Shown: positions 12,139-25,584 of the stretch, piece after piece
Layout of the letters: every line of letters begins with the position of its first letter
Numbering within the stretch: position 1 is the stretch's first letter
Assembly (NCBI GenBank): GCA_004154925.1
Contig: QJNS01000057.1
Location: forward strand, 186,001-250,000
Origin: Monosporascus cannonballus
Taxonomy: Eukaryota > Ascomycota > Sordariomycetes > Xylariales
Direction: 5' to 3'
Length of the DNA stretch: 64,000 nucleotides
The notes under the pieces: generated by a model
Database searches by the model: none
What the model saw: only the letters and a program-made list of their open reading frames with translations
Told to the model about the DNA's origin: nothing
Translations under genes and position numbers: made by a program

Positions 12139-15100
12139 TCCCTAAACGTAAACCCAAAAAAGGAGCCGGAATAAACGTATACGTCCAATTTATTTCGGCT
12201 AATAACTGCAAAACGGTCGGAACAAAACCGCCTTTTAAAAAAAAGGCATTTATTAAAAAAAATAAGGGGGACGTAATAGTATAAATAAATATAGATACCG
12301 GAACATAAATAAATATTATAAGCAAAAGGTTAATAAAAAAGTTTAACCTTTAATTAATTTCTGTAAATATTCCGGGCCTTATCGGTATTAATAAGGCATA
12401 TATCAAATATTATGGGATTTACGAAATTTTTATTAATATAATAAATAATAATGGGAACGAACGGAAATTTAAGTAAATTTACTTTGCAATACGCCGTAAT
12501 CGGAAAACGTCCGATTTCCTATTATCCAAACCCGGAATAAATAAATTAAGGATTTTACTGAATATAATTATATATTAATAATTATACGGATTATTATAAA
12601 AGATCGATAAATAAAAATTCGCAAACCTAATACTTTCCGGTAAATAAATTTATACCGTTAATTTAATAAATTTAGCCGAAAAATTAAATATCCCGGAATT
12701 CGGAAAATAACAGAAATAGGGAATAACCGACCTCCTTATATACCTAAAGAATTTTCGGCAAATATATTCCGAAAAAACATCGAAAAAAATACCTTAATTA
12801 TCAAAGGCATAATATGCAATAAACCTGATCTTAAGGAAAACGCTTTTATTCGGCCCAATTTACTTTATTTCGGAAACTTAAAAAGAATATTCGAAAAATA
12901 TATCCGAAAAAACCTAAAAATAAGCCGGATACGTTATTCGAAAGCAAACATAAAGGTACCAATATTATTTATATCTAAAAAAACGGTAATTTCCGATTAT
13001 ACGTTAATTATAAGAGGCTAAATCGGGTAATAATAAAAAACCGATACCCCTTACTCATAATCTCAGAAATAATAAATCGCCTAAAGTTAATTAAGGTATT
13101 TTCGAAAATTAATTTTAAGAATATTTATTACCGTATCAAAATTAAAAAAAGCGACCAATAAAAAACCGTTTTCCGAACGTAATATAAGTAATTCGAATAT
13201 ACGGTTATATTATTTGGCTTTATTAACGCGTTAATTACGTTTTAGATCTATATGTATAAGGTATTAACTAAATTAATTAATTATATATACATAATATATC
13301 TAAATAATATAATAATTTATTTGGATAACCAAAAAAATATACAAAGTATTTTTAATTAATTTATAAACGATTATTATAATATTAATTATTTGCCAAAACA
13401 TTTAAATACGAATTTTTCAAAAAAAAAATAAAGTTTTTAAAATTTATAATTAATACTAATAACTTAGAAATGGACCGCCGACGGGTTAATATTATTAAAG
13501 CATAACCAAAACCAAAATTAATTTATAACATTTAAATATTTCTGGGATTTACGAACTTTTATCGGAAATTTATCGCCCATTATTTGCGTATTACCGAACC
13601 TATTATTAAATTTTTAAAAAAAGGCGTAGGGCAAAAAAAAACAATAAAATTCCGGTAATTCGAAAAGGTTAAAAAGGCGTTCCGAAACTTAAAAAATACC
13701 TTTTAATCGGCGACCATTTTCCAATATTAAAATAATACCAAAAATACCAGGGTTAAAATAGATACCTTAGTAAAAGCCATATCAGAAATATTTTTATAAA
13801 AATACGGAAAGTATTAACACCTAATCGTATATTAATTGCGAAAATTAAATTTAACAGGAAACTAATAGGCTATAAGATAATAAAAATTATTAGCGATTAT
13901 AAAAAACCTAAAATATTAGCAGTAATACTTTAAAAGTACGGAAAAAAGTTTTCTAATACTTACTAATTATATAATATTAAAGGATATAATAAAGGCGCCG
14001 GCGCGTAATTTTAAAAAAAAGTTAACTCAATAAGTTTATCGTTTTATATAATTTAATTTTAAGATCTAATATCGACTGGATGTTACCAACCCGGCGGATA
14101 GGCTATTTAAACGCCCGGATTATATATTAAGTAAAATCGCGTATAAAAACGTAATCTTTATATTATCCAAAAAATTTGGATTTACGAATAACATGCCGGA
14201 AAACGTACGGAAAATAATCATAAATATATAATATGATTTAAAGCATTATAAAAGGGCAAAAAGTCTTATAAAAATAACATAAAATTCGTTCGTTATAAAA
14301 TTCCTAAACAGATTTTAGGTAGCAGAAATTTAAAAAATTATTATCCGCGTAAAAAAGCAGAAAACCTTTGTTATACGATTACAAAAAGTTTTCGAAAAAA
14401 AAGATAAAAAACCATATATTTATTAAATCTATTATTTACGAATAATAATATAAATGCAAATCGTAATAATAATACGATTAATTATTAAATAACGGCAACC
14501 GCAAATTATAACCGTATTATGATCGGATTTCAAAAAATTTAAAAAAAAAAAATAAAATTAATACTGAAATTATTATTTATAACTAATACGTTTTATATCC
14601 TTTGGCAAAAAAGTTATCTAAGGACAAAATAACATTTTAACTGAAAATTTTCTAACAGTTTTACGATTAGGTTCGAAAATTGCAAATTAAGGACTTAAAT
14701 ATCATAAAATTAATATAGATAATTAAATATTAAGCAGGAATAAAAAAAAATATTTTTTAAATTGAATAAAGCTTTATATTATTAAAATAAATTCGTAATC
14801 CCGTTATAAAGCGTTTTACGGAAATAATTAATTAATTAATATCATAATAATTTAAAGGTAAAATATATAAGATATATCCATACGTTAAAATTAATAATTA
14901 AAAAGTTTTATTGGGAAAATATGGCAAACGATATCCGAAAATATATTAAGTAATATCCAAATTATTAGGGCATAATACAGTTACGTTATAAACCATATAG
15001 ATAATTATAGCTTTTACCGTTATTTAAATAACTTTTTTAAAAAATCTCGTTAAATTTTATTACGAAATTTCTTAAAAACTTAAGTTTAAACGGGTTAAAG

Positions 15101-17741
15101 TATAACGTAATCCTGGTAATCGTCGACTGTTTTACGAAATTAAAATTATTTATTTTTACGGTTAAAACCTTAACCGTAACCGAACTGGTCCGATTATTTT
15201 ATAACGAAGTTAAATGCAAATTCGGTACGTTAACCGGAATTATTAATAATAAAAATAAATTATTAACGAATTAATTTTGAGCGGAATTTTACAAAAAGCA
15301 AAAAATAAAACAGTAAATATTAACCGTTTATTATTTGCAAACCGATAAGCAAACGGAACATATTTATTAAATTTTAAAACATTACCTCCGTAATTACGTT
15401 AATAAATATTAAAATAATTAAATAAAATTATTACGAAATGCGGAATTCGTACATAATAATGCGCAAAATACGTTTGCCGGCCGTTTTCCGTTCGAAACCT
15501 TATATAAGTATTATTTAAAGATAATAAAATACCTTTTATAAAAGTTTAAAAGATAAATATAAGAAATTAAGGAATATTTCGAAAAAATAACGGTTATTCG
15601 TTAAGTAATATACAAATATTAAAAGAAAATAATAACAACCTAGAAAAAGTATTATAATTAATACTATACGCTTATAAAATTTTAATTAAGGTAATAAATA
15701 AATTTATCGATTAAAAATTTTAAATTTAAGAATAAAAAATTCGTATTTATTTATATCCGGGTTATATTTAAAAAACAAATAAGTTTTTAGGCGTATAAAA
15801 AATTTTTATTAAATACTAACGGATATATAATATATTTTTAATATTTTTATTAAAACCGTAATATAACCGAAAACAGAACGACATTTAAATAGTATTACCG
15901 AACCTAATAAAGGAATAAGAAAAATAAATAATAAAAAATATCGTCCGCTATCGAGATAACCAGAGATAACGTAAATATCTAATTAAATAAAAAAACTGGC
16001 CCATTAAGTACAATACGTAAAAGCCCCGAAAACACCTTAAATACGCACTTAAAATATTGCAATATTACGAGAAAAAAATTAAATACGTATATAAGAAATA
16101 AAATAACCCAAAAACCGCAGGATAATAATAACCCGATCGGAAATTAATTACCTAATAATTATAAAAATCATAAAAAATAATTTTAAATAAAATTAAAATA
16201 TTAATATTAAAATATTACCTAATTACATAATTACTTTTAAACTTTTAACAAATAATTACTTTATCGTATATCGATTAAAAATTTATAAATAATATAAAAG
16301 GAATTAAATTTTTATTTCGAAAACAAAATTTCGCATTTAATTATTAAATTTTACGGTAATTAACTTTTAATAAACGTATTAAAGAAATTAATATAAAAAT
16401 ATTAGAAAATAATTAAAAAATATACGACGGCAAAAAACGGGTACGCTTATTAAACTTATTAAGCATAAAACCCGGAAAAAAATTTAAAAACGTTTTATTT
16501 TTTATAAAAAATAAGGCTTAAATAACCGGAATACAATTTGTTACTAGTCGGAAATAAAATATTGTCCTTAAAACGTTTAACATATTTAAGTTTAATAATA
16601 ACTTTATCGGATAAAGCCGTTTTTTAATTATAATTTTTAATAAATATTAAAATTTCGTCAAAATATCGAAAAACGAGCGGAAAATGCTTATAAACGGGAA
16701 ACGTAACGGCATAATAACTTTCGAATATTATTTTACTTATAGAGATATTTTAAAATTACGTTTAATCGGAAATTAATTACGGAATAATAAAAAAACCGTA
16801 ATATTTACAAAAAAGATCTAAATTTGCAAATTTATAAAATAGCGTTAAAACTGGATTTCTATAGCTATAATGGACGATTAAAAATCGATTTTAATTATAT
16901 TAAAAAGATAATATTTTTTAATAATAACTGCATTAAAGGCAAATTCGGCTTCGCGAAAAACGTTAAGTCGACGACCAACCATAACCACGTCGGAACGCTT
17001 ATATTAGGTATCCGTAATACGAACCTTTTCGAATTCGTCGATTAACTCCTAGTTAGCGATGCCGAATTAAAAAACCATTTAGGCGGCACCCTTAAAAATA
17101 ATCGGAATCTAAATAAAAATCAAATAACGATATTAATAATATTAAGAATAATTACTTACCGCGTAAAAAATTTTATAATAATAATTAATTACGACGTAAT
17201 TTAAAATATTTAAAACTTAAACGTAAACCGTACGGTAATCGAAATAACGTTATATTACGTAAATATAATACGGCTTATTCTCGTCCGTAATACGATTAAT
17301 ATTTATCTTATTATCGGCATCGAGGGGATAACGCTAAAGGAAATTTTAATTTTCCTTAATATTAAAATATTATTTTTTTTAAAACTCCTTACGAAAAAAA
17401 AACATAACGAACGGAAATAATATGCAAAATAAACGGAAAAGGCGAAATAAAAATAAAAAAAACGCAAAACCGAACGGAACGCGTACGTAAAAAAAATAAA
17501 AATATGGGTGCAAAAGGGAAAAAAAATAAATAAAATAAGGTTAAAAACGGATTATAATAAGGAATTAAGCGGAACATAATCAATTACGTAACATAATACG
17601 CATTAATTACTACGGTAACCACCTATAATACAATATAACGATGAATTATCGGCAAACATACGCAACCAAATCTGCGAAACGCGTTATATCAAATTAATAA
17701 TAATATTATTAAGGATTAATAGCTTAAAAAAGGGGAATAAT

Positions 17742-17947
17742 TATAAAAATATAACCCCTATAAAAATAAAGCTAATAGCCGACCAGCTACCGATCAGCCA
17801 CCGACCCACTTATTAATATAAATCCACCATCTGGCAGCTAATAGGAAACGCCAGATAGAAATAACCTAATACACTTACATCTTGGAATCTGCTCTACGAC
17901 TGGTCGGAAATCACCTCACCCAGCTCATAGTTATCCATTATCTTACA
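17742..17947 (+). repeat. 3' LTR of element B1
   Basis: 206 bp, starting tataaaaatataacccc and ending ccattatcttaca, followed by TTTAA at 17948-17952. It is noticeably less RIP-mutated than the 5' LTR in its second half: caccatctggcagc here against cactatctggcagc, and gctctacgactggtcgg here against gttttacgattggtcgg. A polypurine tract lies at 17727-17741. Confidence 0.93.
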
Positions 17948-18514
17948 TTTAATATATTAATAAAAAAGGTTTTTTATAATAATGTCCTATTAATTTCTTT
18001 TAAGTAATAAATACCTTAATTAATTAAATTATTTATCAAATACGGTTTTATTTATTAATATTTCAAATTTATTTCTTTAAATATATTAATATTTTATAAT
18101 ATATTATAAAATAATATTAAGTTATTAATTTTCAAAGGCCGAATTCTTATTCTTATTTTTATAATTAACAAATTAAGCAGTTTTACAGTATTATGTAATA
18201 ATTATTTTAATTATTTTAATAATATCGTTAGCTTTACCTTCTAACAACTTAATTCGTTATATAATGAAATTTTCTTCTTAATATATTAAGATCTTATATT
18301 ATGATCCTTTATATCGATATTATAATTTCGATTAATATAAACGCTTTTTGGCCGTATAAAAATTTATAAAGGTTAAAACCGTAATTTTTCATAATGATAT
18401 TATCCGCGAATATTATTTAAGCAAAAATTTAACTTATTTTTTACCCGTATTATTTATCGGTTTTATTAATCCTTTAGCAATCGGAATATATCCTTTTTTA
18501 ATTAACTCTTATTA

Positions 18515-18766
18515 TCAAATAACGTATATATTTTTAACTTTTCGCTTAATTCTAAATATTTCGTAAATTTCGATAATTTTTCCTTTATTTTCAAAATTTT
18601 TATCAATTTTAATTTTAACCGGAATTCTGTATCGGTAAAAGATATATTCGTCTAGGAATTTTCTGATTACCCTAAAAATAACAGTACGTAAGGCTTTGAT
18701 TTCGAAATATCCGGATAATTCGCATCGAGCTTCGACAGTTACCTTATATCCGTCGTTATTTAGCAT
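18515..18766 (-). pseudogene. Integrase fragment of element A
   Basis: An 83-codon open stretch on the minus strand matching the retroviral integrase core of a fungal Ty3/gypsy family. The order is ARCELSGYFEIKALRT, then FLDEYIFYRYRIPVKIKIDK, then NFENKGKIIEIYEIFRIKRK. In intact members this region holds a catalytic Asp and the ENKG motif. Here the first Asp of the A-R-D pattern appears as Cys. The element's coding direction is taken partly from this match. Confidence 0.72.
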
Positions 18767-19829
18767 AAATTAGACGTTAATAACTTAAATAATTATAATA
18801 TTTAAGAGATTTAAAAAACGATAGCTTTTTTCGAAACGTTGATTAGTAATTTTTTGGCATAAAATATAGGCAAGGATTATTTTTTATATATACTTATATA
18901 TATTGCGCCAATATTATAAAATAATTATACGTCGATATATCGTATTCCGTTTTTTATAACCGTAATCTTTATAATATTATTTAATTATTATTAGGCGTTT
19001 TTATTCGTTATCGATAATTTTATAATTATTATATTGTTTTTTTATTTTATGCCATAAAATACCGCCTTGAACAAAATATTTTAAGGTTTCGATTTTAAAA
19101 ATTGTTCGCTTTTTTATCGTTATATTTAATAATTAATTTAAAAATTTTAATATTATCAAAAATCTTCCATATTTTTACGACCGTTTAAACTAAATCGTAA
19201 TTAAAACTTTTTCTTTTTTTACTTAGATTATTTCGGTTATAAGATTTAGCCAAATAACGTTTAACTAAATATTAATAAAATTATCGATTTCTTCTTTTTA
19301 TTAATTGTCCAGCTCGTTAAAAAGCCGAGCTAGTTTTTTCGATAATTTATTAACGGCTGTATTTTTTTACGAGAGATATATTTAATTTCGAAATCGGAAA
19401 ACTTAATTTACCCAATTTCACGAATTAATAAGATACCGGGCAATAAATTTATAAAGTTATTAATCTATGTAACTAATACCTTAATATTAGTTTTTAACGT
19501 AAATCAAATTTTATAAATATAATTCCGAAATTGCTTTAAAATTTTAAAAATAATTCGATATTTTAATTTAATAATATCGTAATTTAATTTAATTTTTTTC
19601 TTAGTACTATTTTTATATCGTACCGGGTACTTTACGCTATTAATTACTTAACGTTTTTCGAAACTTTGTCCGTACGAATCTGTTTTTATAATAATTTTTC
19701 CTGTTTCGGGGTTATAATTAATAATAATTAGGGTTAAAGTTATTATAGATTTTTTCTTAAATATTTCTATAATATACTTTTAATTATAGTCTTAAATAAA
19801 AAGGTTATTTTTACGAAATAAATAGGTAA

Positions 19830-20400
19830 AAAAATTAATTTTAATAATATAATATATAATAAATATCCGATAGTGAACGGTAATCCCTAAAAAGGCTTTA
19901 ATTTCCGATACGTTTTTACAGGGACGAATTTCTAGAATTTTTACCATTTTGGCTATATTAGGTCGACGACTATTTATACCGCAAAGAAATCCGACTATAA
20001 CTATAGATTCGCAGCATTACTAGGATTTTTACATATTAATTGTAATTCCGATAAGTTTGTAATTAAAAAAAATTTATTTATATTAATAATATATTTAAAG
20101 ACGAATCGTCGAATTCCGGAAGAAATCTTAATATTATCGTATTGCGTTCTTAATCTCTTAATATTAACGTTATCCATAAATAATTACGTAATACAAATAA
20201 GTTATAAAATTAATAAACTCTATAAATATAATAATATATTGGAATAATCCTAACGGTATTACGAACGGTATTATATTTTTATTAATAAAAACTAAAATAA
20301 CTTAATTATACCTAAAAAAAATCCATAAGGGAAACCAAAAAGTACAGAGCAAAATATGCAGAAAATTCGTTGCAATTTTCCGATATAAATATATTCCATA
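19830..20400 (-). pseudogene. Reverse transcriptase remnant of element A
   Basis: A minus-strand, frame-broken RT relic. Readable pieces in order are NVNIKRLRTQYDNIKISS, GIRRFVFKYI, VGFLCGINSRRPNIAKMVKI and KNVSEIKAFLGITVHYRIF. This order (the polymerase box, then the 'exclude the previous cycle' segment, then the start of the RNase H connection) is that of a Ty3/gypsy polymerase. Stops and shifts make it non-functional. Confidence 0.7.
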
Positions 20401-23400
20401 AAATAATAATATTTAATTTCGTTATAAAATTAATTAATTATAAACTGCTATTTTTTACAAGGAACCAGGTATTTCGATACGTAATATGCAATTATTTAAA
20501 TATTCCTTTTTCGATATGTATTCGTAATACGTTAATTTGTTTGTTTTTTATATTAATTAATATTATAATACTTTTAATTTGTTATACTTTATAAGGAATA
20601 ATTTTAATTTTATAAAAAGATATAATAATTTCTTTAAGTTTACTATATTTTTATTAATTTTATCTTAAAATTATTTTTTGGAATAATATCTTTTTAAAAA
20701 AGGCTTTTTTTATAGGAATAAACCTATTACCGATTTAATTAAATAAAACTTTAATTTTTTTTCCGATTAATCGAATCTTACGGAATATCGAAATAAACCG
20801 AGAAAATAATATCGTTAATAATATGCCAGGTTTATTGGGAATATTTCTTAATTTCTTAATTATTTGTATAATTGTTTCGAATTCTTTAATTTTTTAATTT
20901 AGGTTTTTAAATGGTATCGATTTATCGGGTAATATATTATTAATAGGAACTACTTTTTTAATTTAAGCTTATATATAATATTAATTTGAACCGTTTTTTT
21001 TCTCCTTAATATTATCGTACATTCTTTTTACAGAATTTCATATAACGTATATGCTAACTTTTCGTTATTAAATTATCCCAAAATTTTGTTCTTAAGATTT
21101 AATTTATTTCTTATAACCTTTTAAATTATTTTATAATTTTAATTAAAAAACGTTTCCTTAATCGAAAATATATAAGGACCTATAACGGATTTATTTGTTT
21201 TTTCGTTATTAAACTTATTTACGCTAATAAAACGGCTTATAAATTTACCGGCCGTATTTTTTTTAAGTTGGTTATCCGTATGAATATTGCAGTTAACTCG
21301 TTTTGCTAATATTAAAAAAATAATGATTTTCGTAAAACCGAATTTTAAAGTTTTTTTTATTATATTTAAATCCATATTTAATATTATTTTCGATTTCGTT
21401 ATAAAATTAAATTCTAATATTTACGGCTATATTATACGGCAGTCCTTAATAATAATAAAAAATAATAAATGATTAATTAATTAATCAAATTAAAGCCTTA
21501 CTTATACCTTCGAATTTGGTCCTTTTTTAAAAATTAAATTCTATAAAAAATCCATATTTATTATATTATTAGTCTATATTTCTTAACGTATAACAGGATT
21601 ATAATTTTTAATATAGCTCCGGTATCGATAATATTATTAATTAAGTTTTTTTAAAATCTAATTTTAATAACAAATTGAAATAACAGAATAATATATTCGG
21701 TCGGATTATATTATTATACGGATAAAATGCTAACTTCATTTTATCCTTTCGGTTTATATTTAATATTTATAATCGAGATCTTAAATGTTTATTACAGCTT
21801 AATAAGTACAAAACCGCGAATTTTTTGCCTTTATTATCTTAGTTATTTTTTTATTCCTGTGATTTAGTACTTTTAAAATCTTTACGACTATAAAAGTTTT
21901 AAAAACTTTATTAAAATCCCGGCAAATTTTAATTAATTTAAAGTAAATAATTTCATATTTCTTTTCGTATTTTTATAAATTTTAATTTTCAAATATTTTA
22001 CTAATTACTTATTAATTAATTTGCCGTAATTAAGAGTATAATCCGTTTATATTTTTATATTAGTATTTAGAAATAAATGTCCGTTTTATATAAGTTCATT
22101 ATTATCGATCTTATTTCTTTTTATAAATTCGCTGATATTTTCCTTCTTTTTACTAAATTACTTAATTAACACAATATTAGTAAATTTAAAAGGCTAATTA
22201 TTTCTATTAACTTTTAATTCGCGAATTCTTTGCAAAATACTAAATATCTTTATATTTAATAAATCGTTTTAAAACTAATTACTTAAAAGTATTTCTTTAT
22301 AAAACAATTTACCGTTTTTTATAATAAAATAATATATATTAATTTTAATAATACGGTTTTAATTAATAACGGGTTTTAATTAATTAGACTTTAAGATTAT
22401 TATAAAGCAAAATACGTCCGAAATATTAGAACGGATAAAATCCTGATTAATATTAAATTTAAATCTTCTTAGTTTTTTAAAGTTTTACTATCGGTAATTA
22501 TAATATTTTATCTTATCCTTAAAATAATTAAGGAAATTAAGTAAATTATGTATCTATTTTGAAATTCTTTTCGAATAAAAATCTTTTTGTTAATTACCTA
22601 ATTTTAAAGTATCGTTAAAAATTATATCATATCCAGATTAAATTAATTCACTTTAAACTTGAAAAAGATTATATATTAATTATTATCGGGCGAAATTAAA
22701 ACGGTTTTTTTATATTCGAAAATAATTTATACGTATATATTACGTATTTTTATTTGCTGCAAAACTAATAAATTTCTTTTTTTAAATTATTAAATCGTCT
22801 TTCATATTTTTAATAATTATTTCGATAATTATTTCGTTTACGATAAGATCTTATTTAGCTAAAATCGTTCGGCTAAAAACTTAATATATTAATTAATAGG
22901 TTGGTATTATTATATTATACTCAGAACAATTTTTGGCCTAAAGGTACATAATATTACGATAATCGAATAACCTTATAATTTCTTATCTTTTTCTTAAAAA
23001 CGTCAAAGTTTTATATTTATCGTACTTAAGTAATTTTTAATTCCTACAAAATATTAATAATTGCCGATACCCAATTACGTTTTGCCGATAAAAAAAATTT
23101 AAATTTAAAATTATTTTATCGAATAAATTTCGGGTCTTATTATCGTATTTTCTTTATTTGACTAAAATTAAAACGAACCGTATTTAATAATTATTCTTGC
23201 CCTTTATATTTAATTAATTTAAACTTATTTAAAATTTAATTTCTAATTAATATAATAATAATAATATAAAGTATTATATATAAATTCTTAAATTTTATAA
23301 ATAAGTTATTAAGAACTTTTTCGAAATAATTAGCTAAAAATCTTTTTATTAAATTTTCGATATACTTATTTTTATTCGTAATTTTATCTTTAAACTCAAC

Positions 23401-25303
23401 TTTTTTAACAATATCTCAAATCTTAATAATATATTTTAAATAATATTTATAAACTTAATTAAATATATTAAGTTAAACCTGTTTTATTAATATCCTTAAT
23501 TAATCTTTAATAATCCGTACTTATTTTAAATTTTATAACTTAAAAGTTTTCAGAATATTTTTAATCGTTTTATTTAAAATAATAACATTCTTAAAAATAA
23601 TTGTAATTCGATCCGTTATAAAAATGCTATATATCCAATAAAGTAACTTATTAATTATTTCTGCCTTTATAAATTTATACTTCCGATATAACTTGCCGAT
23701 TTCTTTAAGCCAATCGGTAATTACAATATTAGAAAAACAAAAATCTAAAAAAATCAACGTATTTGGCAATATTACAAAAAAAACAAATTTATCCATAATA
23801 TTTATCGGGAATACATATTTATATTAATTAAAGGATTTTAAAGGGATATTTTCAAAAATAAATATTATAAACTTAATAAAAATTTGTAACGAAATTTAAA
23901 TAAATTAAACTTATCGTTTTTAAGTATTTTAATAATAATCTTCGGTATTTCCGATATTCATCCTTTAGTTACGTTTATAGCAGGCTTTAAAAAACTAATA
24001 AGATTACTTAAAAATAATTTGTTATTAATTTCGTTTTCGTATTTAAGTTTAAATAATCGGTAATAATTAATTATATTCGATATTAAATTTTAATTTTTTT
24101 TAAATAATAAGAAATTCCGTAATAAATAATAACTTTTATTATGCCGCAATATTTAATAATTTTAACGAACTTTTAGCAAATTGATTAAATTTTAACACAA
24201 TTTGTTAATCGAAAAAAAAATAATTTAAGATTAACATAATTTAATAATTTAAAGCTATTATTTGCATACGTAAATATAAGAGAATTTAAAGCGCTTAATA
24301 TTTTCGTTTATATTTTTTAAACTTTTTGTAATCGTAATAAAAATATCGTCTCTTTTTTTACTTAGATAAATTCGTTTTCTTTAATTAGTATATTGCTAGC
24401 GGTAAATATCGGATTAAATTATTTTTAATTTTACGATTAATACCTTTATTATTAATTTTACCGCTAAATTAATTATATTAATTAATATTAATAAATTTTA
24501 AGAGATATTTTTAAATAAAACCCATACGGAATATTAACTTATTAAGGCGAAAATGTTTTAAAGTATATTATTTAATAAGTTAGTTTTATTTTTTTACTTA
24601 TATTAAAAACTATTAATCTTTTTTCGAACCTTTTTTTTCGTAAAAAAAATCATAAGCTTTATAACCTTATTTCTTTTTTTATTTATATTAATAATTTAAT
24701 TTATATCGTTACTTATAACGGCATTATTTTAACGTCAATTAATTTAAAATCTGCATATATACGTTATTAATAACGTATTTTCGTTTTTAAATTTTAATAA
24801 ATTAATGTTTAATAATTTGTTTCAATTAATTATAATTAATTAATTTTTAATTTTAATTATTTCCGTATTTATCGTCTTATTTCTAAATAACCGAATTTTA
24901 TCTTATTAAATTAAAATTTCCAAAACATACATTATATCCTAAATTATGCCGTTAATTTAAAATATATGTAATTAGTCTATATTTTTAAACCTATATATTT
25001 TTAAGCATATAATTCTCCGAAATCGATCTATTCAAAATCTGGTTTCGGATATAATCTCGTAAACGCTTAATTCCAAAATATCCCTTTTTAATTAATAATA
25101 TTTTAAAGTTATTTTGTCGTTATCGGTTATTCGTAATATTATTATCTTATAAGGCGCAATATGCGTTTTTGCATTTTTATAATTATAATTATAATTATTT
25201 ATTTTTTTAATCAAAACCTTTTTTCTTTTCAATTATTAATGGGAAATATCGAAAGTTATTTCGGTAGCTAACTAAAGCCAGTTTCCTTTCCTTAATAGCC
25301 AAA

Positions 25304-25584
25304 TAAAATAATATAAAAGGAATTAGTTTTGATTAATACGAATAACTATTTTAAATTATAATACGGGAAAAAATTGTCGAAAATATAAAAACCTTAATCC
25401 GATTATATTGCTAATATTAAATCTCGATAACTAAAGTTATAAGAAACATACTAAATGGTAATAGTAACCCATAATGCCTAGGGGTTAAACTCGTGGCAAA
25501 AAAGAACTTCTTAATATATATGCGAAACTCGGGCTTTTTGATCAGCCGAATCTGATTATGAGTATAACACCCTGCCTTACTTCA
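25304..25584. repeat. Right LTR of element A (5' LTR in coding direction)
   Basis: It starts taaaataatataaaagg and ends cctgccttacttca, and pairs with 6583-6862. Both copies share the block gctttttgatcagccgaat. It is followed by ctgt (25585-25588), the right target duplication. Removing A and one duplication restores a gap-free alignment of B2 with B1 near 12,600. Confidence 0.88.

Larger units (their letters stand above)
10541..17947 (+). mobile_element. Element B1: full-length RIP-degraded Ty3/gypsy retrotransposon
   Basis: A complete 7407-bp element with 206-bp LTRs and a perfect 5-bp target duplication TTTAA (10536-10540 and 17948-17952). Gag starts at the ATG at 10762 (MEGNAITTRSKARRLQNEPR). 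A zinc knuckle follows near 11,990-12,050, with every Cys and the His changed to Tyr. RT is at about 12,830-13,260, RNase H at about 13,680-13,900, and integrase at about 15,100-15,500 (NVILVIVDCFTKLKLFIF, YLQTDKQTEH, NAEFVHNNAQNTFAGRFPFE). A chromodomain-like stretch lies near 15,930-16,060. About 1.6 kb between pol and the 3' LTR is unassigned. A purine-rich tract (aaaaaaggggaataa) directly precedes the 3' LTR. Stops are everywhere, so the copy is dead. It is nested in element A. Confidence 0.93.
6583..25584 (-). mobile_element. Element A: large RIP-degraded Ty3/gypsy retrotransposon, split by element B1
   Basis: It is bounded by direct LTRs at 6583-6862 and 25304-25584, with a 4-bp target duplication (ctat / ctgt, one G-to-A apart). 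Coding reads on the minus strand. RT and the following region lie at about 19,830-20,400 (NVNIKRLRTQYDN, GIRRFVFKYI, VGFLCGINSRRPNIAKMVKI, KNVSEIKAFLGITVHYRIF). Integrase follows at 18,515-18,766 (ARCELSGYFEIKALRTVIF, FLDEYIFYRYRIPVKIKIDK). A possible gag start lies near 25,160. Element B1 (10,541-17,947) is inserted with its own TTTAA duplication. Without it the element is about 11.6 kb, which is long and suggests extra or further nested content. A plus-strand decayed frame lies at 8734-10089. Confidence 0.85.

Noticed and set aside
16824..17583. Open frames of 64-73 codons between B1 pol and its 3' LTR
   Set aside because: Surrounded by RIP decay in both strands. Chance survival is more likely than a gene.
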